Shown here: positions 13,880 to 25,631 of the stretch, piece by piece | How positions within the stretch are numbered: the stretch's first letter is position 1 | How the letters are laid out: each line of letters opens with the position of its first letter | Assembly (NCBI GenBank): GCA_947652605.1 | Contig: OX393578.1 | Coordinates: 37,453,470-37,517,469, forward strand | Origin: Elmis aenea | Lineage: Eukaryota; Arthropoda; Insecta; Coleoptera; Elmidae | Direction: 5' to 3' | DNA length: 64,000 nucleotides | Notes under the pieces: generated by a model | What the model was told of the DNA's origin: nothing | Databases searched by the model: none | Seen by the model: the letters and a program-made list of their open reading frames with translations, nothing else | Made by a program: the position numbers and the translations under genes

Positions 13880-14665
13880 GTGGTATTAAAGTGGTTGCTT
13901 TTATGAAATCTGCATGAAATCATGAAATGTGCTCCTATTCATTATTTCTCTTCTATTCTAATGTATTAGTAAACGTTATGCTTTTGGCAAAGTATACATT
14001 CAGCAAAACTTGGATGCCTACGCATCGTAAATACAGCAATCGTGGGGCCACGTTCAACATGTGTATGTACGTTGCAGTTTCAATATAAGTTTCCAAGTGC
14101 CCTAGGGATTTTCGTTGGAACTATTGCACTTTTCAGACATGTCTCCAATGATGTTTTTCGGCTTTCTCGAACGAGGAGCTACTATGCATTTACTTGTTGG
14201 TTATTTATTACTGCAGTGTTGCATGCCTTACACTATTTATCTGTCCGCAAAATTGTTTTGGAGTTGTATCGATTGCAAAAGATATCTTACAAGTGATGCC
14301 GAGTTTTTAGTATAAGCGTTCCTCTTATTGTTAAGTTTTACAAAACACTGACTTGTAACAGTGGTTGAAATCAAATATCGTGTCTTGTCATAAATCGCGA
14401 AACGGGAACAAAATTATATTGTAAAAATGTGTTGTGTTTGTCGAAGCTTAACCAGAAAGCTGTTTGCTTTTTAAAATCCTCAAATTTAGCTATCGTCAAG
14501 CACAACAAACGAGCTTGCGTTAGTCATTTATTTACTCTTAAATTCTAAATTTTTTAAAAGCAGTAACAGGTTTATAAAAGAGGGGCTCGTTCGATCCAAT
14601 GAACAATCAGTGGATACGCAGTTCGCTACAGCGCCAGCGTCCCGGTATAGTTTTATAGTTTATTG
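13880..14665. other. No assignable gene
   Basis: Two overlapping plus-strand frames (14042-14296 and 14115-14315) are open but have no recognisable domain or conserved look. The hydrophobic stretches alone are not evidence. Slightly GC-richer than its surroundings. Confidence 0.4.
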
Positions 14666-14924
14666 CAGCTATTCTTAACCGGGGGACCGTAAAAGATTTT
14701 AAGGGGGCCCGCGAAAAATTTATTAAACGTTTTTACTTTTTAAAATATTGAAATTAAAAAATATATATATTTTTGCTCCTTATTTTAATCGAACCGTGAA
14801 CCATCGGAGAGACAGATATCTTCTTAAATAAATCGTAATATTTTTGTTACTACAAACTAGGGGGCCGCGAAAATATTTTAGGATATTAAAGGGGCCGCGA
14901 CTGCTAAAAGGTTAAGAACCACTG
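14666..14924. mobile_element. hAT MITE with 8-bp duplication GTTTATTG
   Basis: The 259-bp element starts CAGCTATTCTTAACCGGGGG and ends AAAGGTTAAGAACCACTG. It is flanked by GTTTATTG at 14658-14665 and 14925-14932, an exact 8-bp target duplication typical of hAT. GGGGGCC(G)CG-type blocks lie inside both ends. No coding capacity. The longer element at 51631-53704 belongs to the same family in inverse orientation. Confidence 0.92.
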
Positions 14925-15129
14925 GTTTATTGGACGGTCAAGCACTTATCGGATCAATTCATGGACTAGTTTGTGGACGGTAAAAACAGTAGATACATAA
15001 ACGAAGGCAAGAACTGTCGTTGGATTTTTATACCCATGGGCTGTTTAAAATTAATGTGGATTTGGTAGCTAAGTATCGTCTGCTTAATCCTAGGCATTGT
15101 TGTGTTAGTAGGTACTGCTTTTTTCAGAT

Positions 15130-15600
15130 GTTTTTCTACGACCACTAAGTATTGTAAATGACTATTACTGTACAGTATGAATGTATAGTAAGTGGGTCTT
15201 TAAGCTCACTTTTTTTAGAAATTATGAAAGTAGGCTCACGTCAAACCGATCCTGGATGAATAGTAAGTGTGTCCTTACGCATGGTAAGCAAAAAGCACAC
15301 TATAAATGTCAAAGTGGACTTACGGTGTTTACTATTAGCCAAGAAACCGGTAAAATCGTATGTATTATGTGACTGTAGAAAAAGTATGCTACACAGCACG
15401 AGTTGTAAAGAGCAATCGTGAAAATACGCACTCGCCACTACGTGGCTCCGTGCGCAACTTTTCCACTCGTACGTAATATGCTTCTTACAACTCTTGTTGC
15501 GATACTAAAATTTCTATGAACGCAATAGACACAAATATCATTTACAGTTAGGCAGGCACATCGTTAAAGCGTTCCGACACAGAACAGTCCCACACTTGGA
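15130..15600. repeat. Dispersed repeat, inverted relative of 29030-29390
   Basis: Contains several copies of the motif AGTAAGTG..TCCTTACGC and GGTAAGCAAAAAGC (15280-15300). The block GAGTTGTAAGAAG / ACGCACGAGTGG appears here as its complement near 15425-15495 and in direct sense at 29033-29060. At least two diverged copies of one element therefore sit in opposite orientation 14 kb apart. It also contains the repeat shared with 5425-5505. Class unknown. Confidence 0.6.
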
Positions 15601-18600
15601 TTGATATGTTTATAAGTTCAATCCAATATCTAAGCTTTTTCTTATTTTCTTGCTAGAGAGAATTGTCGACTTCTAAAAACGTTTTTAATACAATTGCATT
15701 ATTTTGATTACATGAAAATCTATTTAAGCAAATAAGTTACTGAACACAAAAAGTGGTAATTAGGATTTATATTCCTATTACTTAAAAAAAAAAATGTATT
15801 GTTTTAAAAAAATAACAAAACAAAAATATAGTAATCTACGAGCATCAAAAACTGTTTGATAGAAATTACCGATTTAAGTTTGTTAGGATATAACGGTTCA
15901 AGTAATTAATCCGGTTAATGTGATTAATATGAAAGTTTTCTTAAAAAAAATAAAACAACTCAAACCAACCTTTTTAACCTGATCGTCATTTGTTTGCTCA
16001 GTAATAGAGGGTCAAGGAGGTTGAAGATCGGTTTAAGTTAAAAGAAAAAGACTGTAATTGTGAACCAAGCTCTATCAGAGGGTCAGAGGGAGGCCGATGC
16101 CCTGGGCCTCACAATTTTAAGTGTCGTTTTACAAATTTAGGGACCTCATAATGTTTAACTCGATCTGTAATAAACCGTAGACATTTCAAAAAAGGGTGAC
16201 GTGTTTTAAAACAATTAAAGAAAGCGCTTTTTTTTTAAATTAAACACTGTCCCGGGCCTCGTGTTTACACTGAGAAAATTTCTTCTTAAATAATAATTCA
16301 ATTAAAAATATTTTTAAGCAGTAATCCTCTTTAATTTGTGAATATTTATCTTAAATTATTAAGTTCTACAAACAATTTTTGGTGCTCATGGCATTTCGTA
16401 ATTCAATTTGGTTTTAAATAATAATGCAATTTGCCATCTTTAAAACTTGTTTAACATTTTTGCTTGTACAAGATTTTGTTTCGTATTCTCTTCTAGCTTT
16501 TCGTATAATGCACTATTTATACGTTCCATAATAATTCAGGAATTTAAACTTTTGCTAAATGCCATTCCGTTTTACAAGTCACCACCGTCTACAAAATTTG
16601 TTATCCAGAAGCAAGAAATTTTGCATATATTTTATACTAGATTGGTGAACGGATGTTAGAAATATTCGAGTTCAACTTTACTTAAATTCTACTATAAAAC
16701 TTCCGTAATCGTTTGTAACTTCCACGAAAAAGTAAAAAATCGGATCTGTGTTTGACTTTTAAACTTAATCAATAACAGTCGGCAAGGACTGAATGTAGGC
16801 TAAACTTTAGCAAAAGTAATAGACGATTTATTACCTTTTGATTGTAAACAAATTATTTTATTCAAAGTTATGCATTACTCATTTTTGCAATTAATGAGTA
16901 TAAAATAAATGGAATGTTTTTGCTATATATTAATTAAAGTCGCCCACGGAAAACTATTAAAGTGCATTAGCAGATGAAATAATTGAAACTGATAGTTGGA
17001 AACAAATGATGATAGCAGATATAATGATAAATGACTGGAGTTCATTACTTCCGGATACGAGCTGCATATTATAAATGTTTCAAGAGAATTTATTTTGACG
17101 AGTAATTTTGTTTCAATTTCCATGAGTGTTTTAAGCTGACGTTTTCTGTTGCATAACAAAATATCATGCTGTAACTTATAACGAAATATTGGATACTTAG
17201 GTATACTTATGAAGCAGTGGTGTAAGAGGCTTTTTTAAAGAAGACTAACCTTTTTAATCTAAAAAAATTAAACATGTTCACTGTCTATAAGTGTTCAGTT
17301 TGACGTCCGTGAAACATATGTGACTCATTTAACAAATGTCAAACGTCAAATGTAACCGTGAATATCAACATACACATGCAGTTAAAGGCTCTGAAATGGT
17401 CGTAGGACGTGAAAAAAGGGTTATCTGAAGCTTATTGAGCAAACATTTTGCATCACCTATGACTAATGAACGTCCTATGTGCAAAATTCTAAAAACAATT
17501 GAATATGTTATTAAGCATGTGGACTTGGGATGTCAGATTTAATAAAATGCTTGGATGGTGAACGTGTTTAACTTACAGTTTTAAAGCGGGGGTTCGTCTG
17601 TTAACTACAGTGCTGTACAATTAAATTGGGAAAAACAAGATAATACTGAAAAAGCACCTTGCAAAAGTAGGTTCGGAATTAATAGGGGGTATGATCAAAT
17701 AACCGGATTAAGTACTCATGTTTCTGCATATTCAGTAAGAGAAAGAGAAAATAGCTCGGAAAAATAGTGATAAAGATATTATAATCAGGGAGTCGGCAGA
17801 AAAATAACCGACAACCGAGTAGGTATTTTTTAGAACCGACTCCGACTACCGACATATTTCTTTAAAAAAAAACTTAATTAGTATAGACTTACTACAGTAA
17901 AGGCCGGTTATTTATTTTTCCTTCCTACGTGTATTTTTTACTGGCGAACAAAGTTTATTTTCGTATGTTTACTAAAATGAAGGACATACAAAAAACTAAG
18001 TATTTTTTAAATATTTAACAATTTGGTTATACCGCGCTTATACAACGCGGGGTTGTGTACGATCCGCCTTATAAGCGACTTCCATTGTATTTGATATTTA
18101 ACTTTAAGTAAAATAACTCTACTCGGACTTTTAAATGTAAAAGATGAACTTAATATAAATTTTAAGGTGAAAAATATGTTATCAAAGTTACATATTTTTA
18201 GTAAATCACATTTCTGCTTATATTTACCGTAAAATTTGGCGTATAATGCGCACGCTTGATTTAGCCTAAAAGTTTCTGGAAAATGAAAATTTGTGTATAA
18301 TATGCACCATAAGTTTTCAATATTTTGTGCTATGAAACGATTGTTAAAAAACTAAAAGAATAATAGCAAAGAGAGATTGGTACGCAATAAATAAAAAAAA
18401 TACATTCAATTTCGCTCCATTTTCACACTTAAATTTGACAAAACTTGACAGATGTAGTTTTTTTTTATACGCAAAATTTTGCAAAAATTGTGCTCAATAT
18501 ACGGGAGATTTTCGGTATTCTTATAAAAAGGAAATATTATTCAAATATTATGGACAAGTGAGCCTCCACTACTGCGCAAATGCGTGCCAAAACTGCAAAA

Positions 18601-19348
18601 CATCATTGCTTATAGATTTTCTATCAATTTCTTATTTACTATGGTTGATTGAACAAAACACAATTACTCATTAAAAAAGTTTTAGCATTAGACCCATGTT
18701 TCTACCTATGTTGACCTTAAAAATTTTATAATAAAGGCTTTATTTGCTTTTGAAAACTTTCAAATGTCAACACAAGGTAAGATTTGGTTGACTACAGAAC
18801 TAATCCTACCGTGCATCACACAAATTATGCAATTTGTATTCGTGCTGTCTATAAACGTTATCCAATCAAGTTTTTTGCGGATCAAAATTGGACGTTCACA
18901 GACAAAACTAGTTTTTCTATTTTGCGACTCTAAAGTACTCATTAGAACACGCAAATGCGTGTCATAATGAGGTCTGTTTCGATACGCATTGTTTTATATT
19001 TACGAATTTACGGTTGGCACAACGAATGCTACTGTCAAACTCGTGGTCACATTGTATTGGTGTGTCTGATCTAACCTCAATGTTTTTAAATGATTCATAT
19101 ACTAGCTTCATTTTCTTTAAGTAGTACATAATAACCACGTTAGTTTGTTATCATTTTACATTTAAGAGTATAGAAAAGTTAAACGTTACTGTCAGTCACT
19201 GTTTCTGACTGTTTCTCAGGTAGGGTGACCAACCACCACATCAGGCATACAAAATCCCCTAAATGTATATATTATGTTTGATGTAATGTAAATATTTTAT
19301 TTTAAAAGTCATAAAAACCGTAAAATAGAAAAAATAGTATAAAAAATA
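15601..19348. other. 3.7 kb without a supported gene
   Basis: A diverged copy of the 4944-5033 hairpin lies at 15963-16044. Short open frames (for example 16447-16659 plus, 16923-17159 minus, 18435-18674 plus) show no family motif. Repeated GCGTATAATGCGCAC-type motifs near 18238-18310 suggest an unclassified MITE. Otherwise AT-rich. Confidence 0.45.
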
Positions 19349-19440
19349 CGTGTCATAAGGCTTTTGGCGCACTCGACCTTTGAAAAACGAGGAGCGGAGC
19401 GACGAGTTTTTTAATAGTGCGTCAAAAGGTCGCCTTATGA
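19349..19440. repeat. Small hairpin MITE interrupted by a hAT element
   Basis: GTGTCATAAGGC...GGCGCACTCGACC at 19351-19378 pairs with GTGCGTCAAAAGGTCGCCTTATGA at 19418-19440 around GAGGAGCGGAGCGACGAG. The closing bases of the right arm (CACTAG) are found only after the hAT insertion, at 19965, so the hAT landed in the right arm. Confidence 0.65.
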
Positions 19441-19956
19441 TAGGGTGACCATTCGTCGCCGATTTTCGGGGACAGTCCCCGAAACAAGACTCAAGTCCCG
19501 GATTGTTCTTGTCCCCGATTTTCATAATTTTTCTATACACATTTAAAATAACGAATGTATGGTACTTTCACTGTTGCAAAATTATGCAAATCTGTTAGTC
19601 TGGCAACAGTGTAACCGTTTATTGGTCACGAAAACTGGAGTGGGGAGGAGTTTGTGCAATAAATAAATAAAGTGTCAAATCTCAAATCCGATAAGGTTAA
19701 TTATGTTAGGTTAGGTTACTTAGGGTTACCATACGTCCTTTCCTTGAAACTATCTTCTCTTTTTGTAATATGCAAAAATGCATGGGTTTTAAATCCCGCT
19801 TTTTAATTTGAATTCCGTTTATTAAAATGTAAGTTGTGGTTTGTGGTGTACGGGAAACGGGAAAATAGATTTTACGAAAGTTAGTTGAGGATCTTTTTTT
19901 TTTGGTAACCCCAGCTTAGTGTCCCCGAAAGTTCGGGGGAAAAAATGGTCACCTTA
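19441..19956. mobile_element. hAT-type element with 8-bp duplication CCTTATGA
   Basis: Begins TAGGGTGACCATTCG and ends AAATGGTCACCTTA, near-perfect inverted termini. It is flanked by CCTTATGA at 19433-19440 and 19957-19964. Subterminal palindromes GGGGACAGTCCCC (19469-19481) and CCCCGAAAGTTCGGGG lie next to the ends. About 516 bp, non-coding, hence non-autonomous. A second terminus-like TAGGGTTACCATACG at about 19726 suggests a nested relative. Confidence 0.88.
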
Positions 19957-20112
19957 CCTTATGACACTAGTGTTTTAATGTATTATTGTGTTACTTTAAT
20001 TTGTTCCCGTTTCCGTTTCCGGCATGAGTGGTGTTGCTGCAAAGTTTGCTACCCATTTCTTTACAAAAGATTAGAGATAGTCTTACTCTTTCTTTCCGTT
20101 AGACAGTAGTTG

Positions 20113-20368
20113 GCAAAAAACGAAGTTACCCTTATTCCTTACCCTCCATATACACCTGACTTAGCCCCTTGTGAATTCTTTTGGTTTTCAAATCTTAAGA
20201 TCTCATTGCTGTCGTTTTTAAGTGATTAAAGAGATTTTAAAAATCGGCAAGCTGACCTAATAGTGATTTCCAAAATGCCTACAAGAAATGCTTTCAGAAG
20301 TTATAAATGCGCTGGCATCAGCTAATACAGGAAGCTTTCCTGAACGTGATTGCTTTGATTTAAAATAA
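20113..20368 (+). pseudogene. mariner-type transposase, C-terminal fragment
   Basis: The frame starting at 20113 reads TLIPYPPYTPDLAPCEFFWF, matching the third catalytic block (PPYSPDLAPCDFFLF) of DD34D mariner transposases. Further along, in other frames, the tail AFRSYKC...GSFPERDCFDLK resembles the mariner C-terminus. The last part is open to the stop at 20366-20368. At least one frameshift and the loss of everything N-terminal make it a dead fragment. No inverted termini were found around it. Confidence 0.7.
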
Positions 20369-20439
20369 GTTTTTACAAATAAAGTTTTTTGACGCTTATC
20401 CAGGTATTATTTAATCAAACCACGTAAACTTTAATAACC

Positions 20440-20666
20440 TGTCTTACACTTTTAGGCATTTATGCGACTAGTTTTCCCAACATGTCCTTTACTTAATCCC
20501 AACAAAAATTACTGTTGGAACATATTTGTCCCAAACAGAATAGGCAATTGCAAGGACTTAAATTACTACTGGGACTTTTTTTAAAGCAATTTAATTACTT
20601 TGATACCCAACACATTTTTTAAAAAAATGTGGGACACATGCATCCCGTAAGTACCGAAAGGGTTAA
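20440..20666. mobile_element. piggyBac-like terminus (GTACCGAAAGGG|TTAA)
   Basis: A sequence with GGGACACATGCATCCC followed by GTACCGAAAGGG ends at TTAA (20663-20666). It resembles the GGGACATATGTGTCCC...AAAGAGGG|TTAA ends in foldback H. The CCC start and TTAA target are typical of piggyBac elements. The opposite end was not found. Confidence 0.4.
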
Positions 20667-20698
20667 GAGTCCCTATTTCACGCCTTGATAATAATTTC

Positions 20699-21075
20699 TC
20701 ATATTTTAATTTTTGTTGCATACTCCATCTTTACTTTGCGAGCCTTTGCAGTGGCCCATATTTTTTCGATCGGATTCAATTCCTTGCCATTCCAATATAT
20801 TCTGTTTTTGTTGAGCAACGTAGTTCTTAGTGGTCGAGTTGTGACAAGACAGAAAACCAGGTCTTGTCCGATTACTCCGTCACCATCAGAAAATTGCTCT
20901 TACAGTCTCGGGATAAGTTTTGTCTTCACATCTACATACTTCTTGCTGTCCGCCATGACTTCAACTGGGTGAAGTATTTCTCATACAAAAAAGGTGAAGC
21001 ACCCCAAAATATGATCTTACGCGGATGTTTAAGAGCATACTGGATTTGACTGGTTCAAAGAGGTTCTCCGGTAGA
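20699..21075 (-). pseudogene. Tc1-like transposase, C-terminal half
   Basis: On the minus strand the frames read HPRKIIFWGA, then KYVDVKTKLIPRL, EQFSDGDGVIGQDL, and ELNPIEKIWATAKAR to a stop at 20699-20701. These match the middle and final blocks of Tc1-like DDE transposases (VKHP..IM.WG, PNGD..FQQDLAPCHT, SPDLNPIENLW). The catalytic Asp of the QDLAPCH block is kept (QDL), the residues around SPDL are deleted, and there are at least two frame breaks and an in-frame stop. An inactive relic; inverted termini were not found. Confidence 0.75.
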
Positions 21076-21954
21076 GCACTGTACAAAATTTAACGTACCT
21101 TTGTCTGTGAGCAAAGTAGATTTTGTCTAAATTATTTTTCTTGTTTTAAATAAACACCACCTAACAAAACTGAATCAACGTACCAAAAAGCTGATAAGAC
21201 CATTAATTGCAACATTAAAAGTTTTCTGTGTGATAACAAATTTTGCACTGCTTTCGGTGAATATCGATATAAACGTAATATTTATTTGTTTTTAATATTA
21301 TATCTTTGTAAAAAGCGATTGTTCCTACAACAACAAACAGTAATTATTTATTTAAGGTTTGCTTTCGATATGGTTTCATTTATTTAAAAAACAAACGTTT
21401 AAAACTCCAGGGATTTTGTTTTGCAACATTATTAATATTAAATGTTTGCTTTGCAGCCAGTGTATTAGCAATTTTCCGATTAGCTGAATTCAATTGTTGT
21501 TCATTTTCCACGCTCGGATATACGTATCTGATTTGGATGCATTTAATACACAGCATTTAATACGGGCAGGCTGGATTGTTATTATGGACTGGAAGTACTT
21601 GTCAGCATTAACTTGCATAAAGCACGACAAAAAATTATCAGAACATTATAGTTTGTTGAACCGTTGTCATCGATAATAACAATTATTATGTAAACAGACA
21701 TTTTTATTAAGGAAATCTTTTACTGTTACCATTGTAACGACAAATTGAAATGCAAAACCATACGATTAAAATGAATAATGTACTGTATGTTTTGGGTAAT
21801 AAATAAATTCATATATTTATATAAGAAACGTATTAAAATATGTACACTAGATGATAAACACAAATTATCTCATTATTCACAAAATGAACAAAATAACAAC
21901 ACTATAATTATATTTAAAAAGTAAAAAAGTAAAGCTTTGATAGGCCGCACGAAA
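21076..21954. other. No gene seen
   Basis: AT-rich. A CAGTGTATTAGCAA motif at 21458 could be the far end of the hAT terminus at 21955-22013, but no target duplication supports this. Confidence 0.4.
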
Positions 21955-22013
21955 ACGTGAGCCGGGCCGCATGCGGCCCGCGGGCCGCGGGTTGCTAATC
22001 ACTGGGCTAAATA
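21955..22013. mobile_element. hAT terminus (GCGGCCCGCGGGCCGCGGG...CACTG)
   Basis: A GC-rich block of GCGGCCC/GGGCCGC units ends GGGTTGCTAATCACTG at 22013. In reverse this is CAGTGATTAGCAACCC, a hAT-style terminus with the usual GC-rich subterminal part. The other end is not certain. Confidence 0.5.
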
Positions 22014-22571
22014 GTTTTGCATTACCAACAGTAGCTCCATCTATTGCTAATTTGTTAGTATTATGGTGCATAAACATGCTGATTGAAATTAGGATTTGAA
22101 CATGGGAATTTCGCTTATTATAAGAGTTAAAGCATAGGCTTTTGGCGAAGCTGCTAAAATATACTCGTATGTTGATTAACCATACTGAAAAAGACTGATA
22201 AATTAACTGTTGACTTTACACTGCAATTTATTTATTTTTAAAAAGTTTATAAAATAACAAAAAGTTTTTTGTAGCAGCTTTTTATTCTGCTTTTGATAGT
22301 CTTTTATTTTTTTAGTTTTAAACTTATGTGTGCCAGATTTGCATTTGACGTAGATTTAGTACTTAAAGCAATGTTTTGTAATCTTTTTTAACTTGCGCTC
22401 CCCTTTTTCCTAACAGTTTTTAATGCGCCACTTTTTTTGCTTAAAAGTGCTCGAATTGTTTTGAAACCCGTACTGTTTCATACTGGTTACTTGCTTAAAT
22501 TAATGGTTTTCTCTTTCATTTCTTCGCGCCCCCCTTCAGAATTTTGGCGCCCCTCAGGTTGAGAACCACTG
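22014..22571. mobile_element. hAT terminus at the right side of a gene-free stretch
   Basis: The stretch ends with CGCGCCCCCCTTCAG...GGCGCCCCTCAGGTTGAGAACCACTG at 22571. Reversed, CAGTGGTTCTCAACC is a classic hAT end. No matching left end was found, so this is a fragment. The remainder to 22014 is AT-rich and gene-free. Confidence 0.5.
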
Positions 22572-22729
22572 ACTTAAACGATTTATTGTTTGTTAGTTAA
22601 ACTTATAACCTATAAAAATAAATAAATACATGTTAAATGCCCAAAACGATTATCTTTGCTTCACTTTTATTATTTACATCAGGTTGGTGCATAAGTAATG
22701 GCAGTTTTTATTGTTGTGAAGTAAAATAA

Positions 22730-23071
22730 TAGTTATTTATGTATCAAGGCCAAAAAGTAAGTTTTGGCCGAGGTGCATATTACATTTTTTGTGCGATCGA
22801 ATTAAAAACAATTTAAATTTTTAGTAATTTTCAAAATTATAGGTTAGAAACTACGTGACATTCTGTAACTGACAGATGACGGCGTATGTACTGCATTACC
22901 GGCCCTCTCCTTAGCAACGGCCGTAAAAGTTTTTTTTTCGGCCGTTGCTAAGGGTAACGGCCTGAAAAGTAACTTTTACGGCCGTTGCTAATCATAGGGC
23001 CGGTAATGCAGTACTTTACGGTTGCTAACGCGTCCGTCAAACAGCTGTTTCTAGTACGATCGCACAAAAAG
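22730..23071. mobile_element. GCAACGGCC MITE inside the mariner
   Basis: Starts ATAGTTATTTATGTATCAAGG and ends TAGTACGATCGCACAAAAA. The core is a palindrome: GTACTGCATTACCGGCCCT at 22888 pairs with AGGGCCGGTAATGCAGTAC at 23014, enclosing AACGGCCGTAAAAG repeats. Homologous copies are at 30684-31026 and 63404-63765, with mosaics at 29450-30690. Non-coding. Confidence 0.8.
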
Positions 23072-23099
23072 AGTTTTACATACAGTACGTATTTAATAA

Positions 23100-24045
23100 G
23101 GATATAGTTACCGTTGCTTTTCAATCACAGTCTTCCATTTTTTTATCAGTTTAAATATGCCGAGTGCCAAACGAATCCGCCTTCAAGACAAAAACCTCAT
23201 ACTGGCATATTTTAAGGGTATCCATCTTATTCAATTTTTTTCTATTAAGATAATTATGAAGAAAACGAAATATGATAATTTTTGCAGCGACGACTTTGCA
23301 CCATGAAGTCGAGCAATATCGTGATTCGTGATGGAAATTGACGCCCTTTCTATTGGCCAAAGCAGGTAATTTTTTTTGCAGTTCCTTTTTGTTTGTTCTA
23401 ATTGTGAGAAATAATTGTCAGTAGTACTTAACTATCTCATTGAGTTTCAAAAGTTCATGATAAATTAAACCCCTACAGCTCCACCAACAACACAACATAA
23501 CCTTCCTTAGGTGTAATCCTGCTTTTGGCATGGGCAATGGTTCTTAAATTGCATTTTGCCATCATCATTTTTGGGTTTCATTGTCGCAAATGACCCATTT
23601 CTCCTGTGATCATTCTGTCCAGAAAAAGTACAATTTCCTGCTGAGAAAGAAGGGAAATGCAAGCAGATAATCTCACCATTAATTTTTTGTTTTAAACGTT
23701 TGGTACCCAAGCATGAATTTTGACACCTTCTCCAGCTGACGAATGTAGCAAATTATGGTAAAATTATTAACACTGAACCTCTCCGCAAGTTCTCTTGATG
23801 TTTGGAGTGGATTTTCATTAACGGCTTGTTTTAAAGCACCCTTATCAAAATCGGAAGGTCTGCAACTACGATGTTCATTTTGTCACCTGAACGAAATTTT
23901 TTAAACCAATGTCTCCATGTGCGTTCTGAAGTTGCATTGTTCCAAAACACATTACAATCTATTTTTCGCACAATCTGTTGCATTAGTGCATTTTTTTAAA
24001 TTCATACAACATTAACGACCTAAAAGACGCCTTACCGGAAGCCAT
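23100..24045 (-). pseudogene. mariner transposase relic, near full length
   Basis: The reading starts at ATG 24043-24045 (MASGKASFRSLMLYEFKK). It continues through an HTH region with TSERTWRHWFKKFRSGD, then GRPSDFD-like RPSDFDKGALKQAVNENP and RELAERFSVN. Further on, LPALANRKGVNFHHESRY matches the block normally reading RPELANRKGVVFHQDNARPH, so the catalytic Asp (QDN) is changed. The tail FRFLHNYLNRKKLNKMDTLK matches the LF.SLQN.L.GK.F block. There are multiple frameshifts and stops, and the PPYSPDLAPSDY block with the third catalytic Asp is deleted between the last two. The order of blocks is normal, so this is a decayed single copy. Confidence 0.85.
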
Positions 24046-24118
24046 TACTATTGTGGAAAAAAATACTTTTAATTTACAATTCAAACTGAAAATGCGGTAA
24101 AATAGTAACTACATAACC

Positions 24119-24855
24119 TCATTAATGTGCTCATTAATGTAACCAATGAAATGCGAGCGCATCCATTTAAAATATATACTCTAAAAATTTACTTATCAAC
24201 ATGGCATTGGTTGGATACCGGAGATTCAGTCAAAAAATTAGGCAAAATACGATGTGACAAAGTCATAACACATTTTTACCATGTTTCTTGCAAAATGAAA
24301 GAGGAAACGTGTCTAGAATGACATGCTTATGAATTATTTGTCACTACGTTTCATGTTTCTTGATTTCGTCTTTAAATATAGATGAGCAGTGTAGTCCTCA
24401 TCCCCCGGAGATTGGCCCGTTACGCCTGCGAAGCAGTGAAATACATTTAATGGCTAATTTAATGGATTTTGTGTAATTGCCTCCTAAAACTGGCGCCTGT
24501 GCTATTGTAGGTAAAGCAGGTACCTTCTAGGTACGATGATCTTTAACCAAGGGAATCGAGCTGGCCGCAGGTGGCACGTACAATGTTCTAGCAATTTAAT
24601 AAACTCCTGCTATCTATATTGTAATGAAACAATTATGAAGCAAACGATATGATTTTATTATTCAAAAATAGAGTGCCACAATTTTATACCAACATTATTT
24701 GTGATATACGATCTTGGGATTTAAGACAAAAGCTGGCCTTATTAAATTTGAATATTATTTACGTCATAAATAATGACTTAGAGGAATGACGTGTGATGAA
24801 ATTATTAAAAAAAATTTTTGCTAGTGACCATTAAATGACTTTCCTACGTGTTTAT
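24119..24855. other. No gene seen; GC-richer patch at 24390-24590
   Basis: The patch with CATCCCCCGGAGATTGGCCCG and CGAGCTGGCCGCAGGTGGC stands out from the AT-rich background but has no sustained open frame. It may be an old repeat or a conserved non-coding element; nothing in the sequence decides. Confidence 0.35.
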
Positions 24856-25631
24856 TAGGGTTTCTTTCCCGGGATCCCGGGATCCCGGTCCATTTTAAGC
24901 TATTTTATATTTCCCGGGAAATGCTTATTGTCCCGGGAATTCCCGGAATTTAAAAAAAGTGTTGTTTTCGATTATTTTGTGCTAAGATCTTTGTAATACT
25001 ATTATAACTTATCAGAATGTTATGCTTAAAATGTCTTTACTAACAGTAAATTATGGAAAAACTTCAAAAGTTAATATCTTCAAAATACTTTTACAGTTTT
25101 ATTTTTGTGTACCCTGATAATTCAAAGCAAAATAGCTTATAAATGAAATTTTATTGATAATAACGAAGTTTCTTTGCTGCTAGATGCGCTCAAGACAATT
25201 CACCTACATCAATAGAGACAGAGAGCATTTTATGCAGCAGGACTTTTTGTTAATAAATTAAGAAAAAGACTAATTAACTGAAGCACAGATCACCTTCGTT
25301 TTCTTAAATCACATTACAAAAATTCATTGTAAACATTATATTATTGTATTCATAAATATGAAATTGCAATAGAAAGGTTATAATTCCCAAATGTATGTTT
25401 CTCTCACCAATATTATTAAATTATTTGTAATAATCATAGAGCAAAATGTATTACATATATGACTTGGAGTTGTTTTTAAGTAATAAACCGCTCCCTTAAT
25501 TTTTTGGGTTATTTATTTATAAATATTGACATAATTTATTACATCCCGGGATCCCGGGAAATCCCGGGACAAAGGCCGATTTCTTCCCGGAATCCCGGGA
25601 CAAGCAAAATGGTCAAATATGAGAAACCCTA
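24856..25631. mobile_element. hAT MITE with CCCGGGATCCCGGG ends, duplication GTGTTTAT
   Basis: Begins TAGGGTTTC and ends GAAACCCTA. It is flanked by GTGTTTAT at 24848-24855 and 25632-25639, an exact 8-bp duplication. Both subterminal regions carry several CCCGGGA / TCCCGGG palindromes (24869-24950 and 25545-25605). The centre is AT-rich with no transposase, so this is a 776-bp non-autonomous element. Confidence 0.93.

Larger units (their letters stand above)
22679..24118 (-). mobile_element. Degenerate mariner element
   Basis: The left end TCAGGTTGGTGCATAAGTAA is a mariner terminus of the AGGTTGGTGCAAAAGTAATTG type. The right end, ATAGTAACTACATAACCTCA, is its eroded complement. Between them is a minus-strand transposase relic, and a GCAACGGCC MITE is inserted just inside the left end. 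Confidence 0.75.

Noticed and set aside
14042..14315. Two overlapping frames as a membrane protein gene
   Set aside because: Hydrophobic residues from a T-rich sequence; neither frame has a family motif, and they overlap out of frame.
14580..14640. tRNA or tRNA-derived SINE (GTTCGATCC)
   Set aside because: Only a B-box-like motif; no A box at the right distance and no cloverleaf could be drawn.
20685..21049. Plus-strand frames as genes
   Set aside because: They are shadows of the minus-strand Tc1-like transposase relic.
21458..22013. Complete hAT element from 21458 to 22013
   Set aside because: The ends are vaguely similar (CAGTG.ATTAGCAA), but no 8-bp flanking duplication exists.
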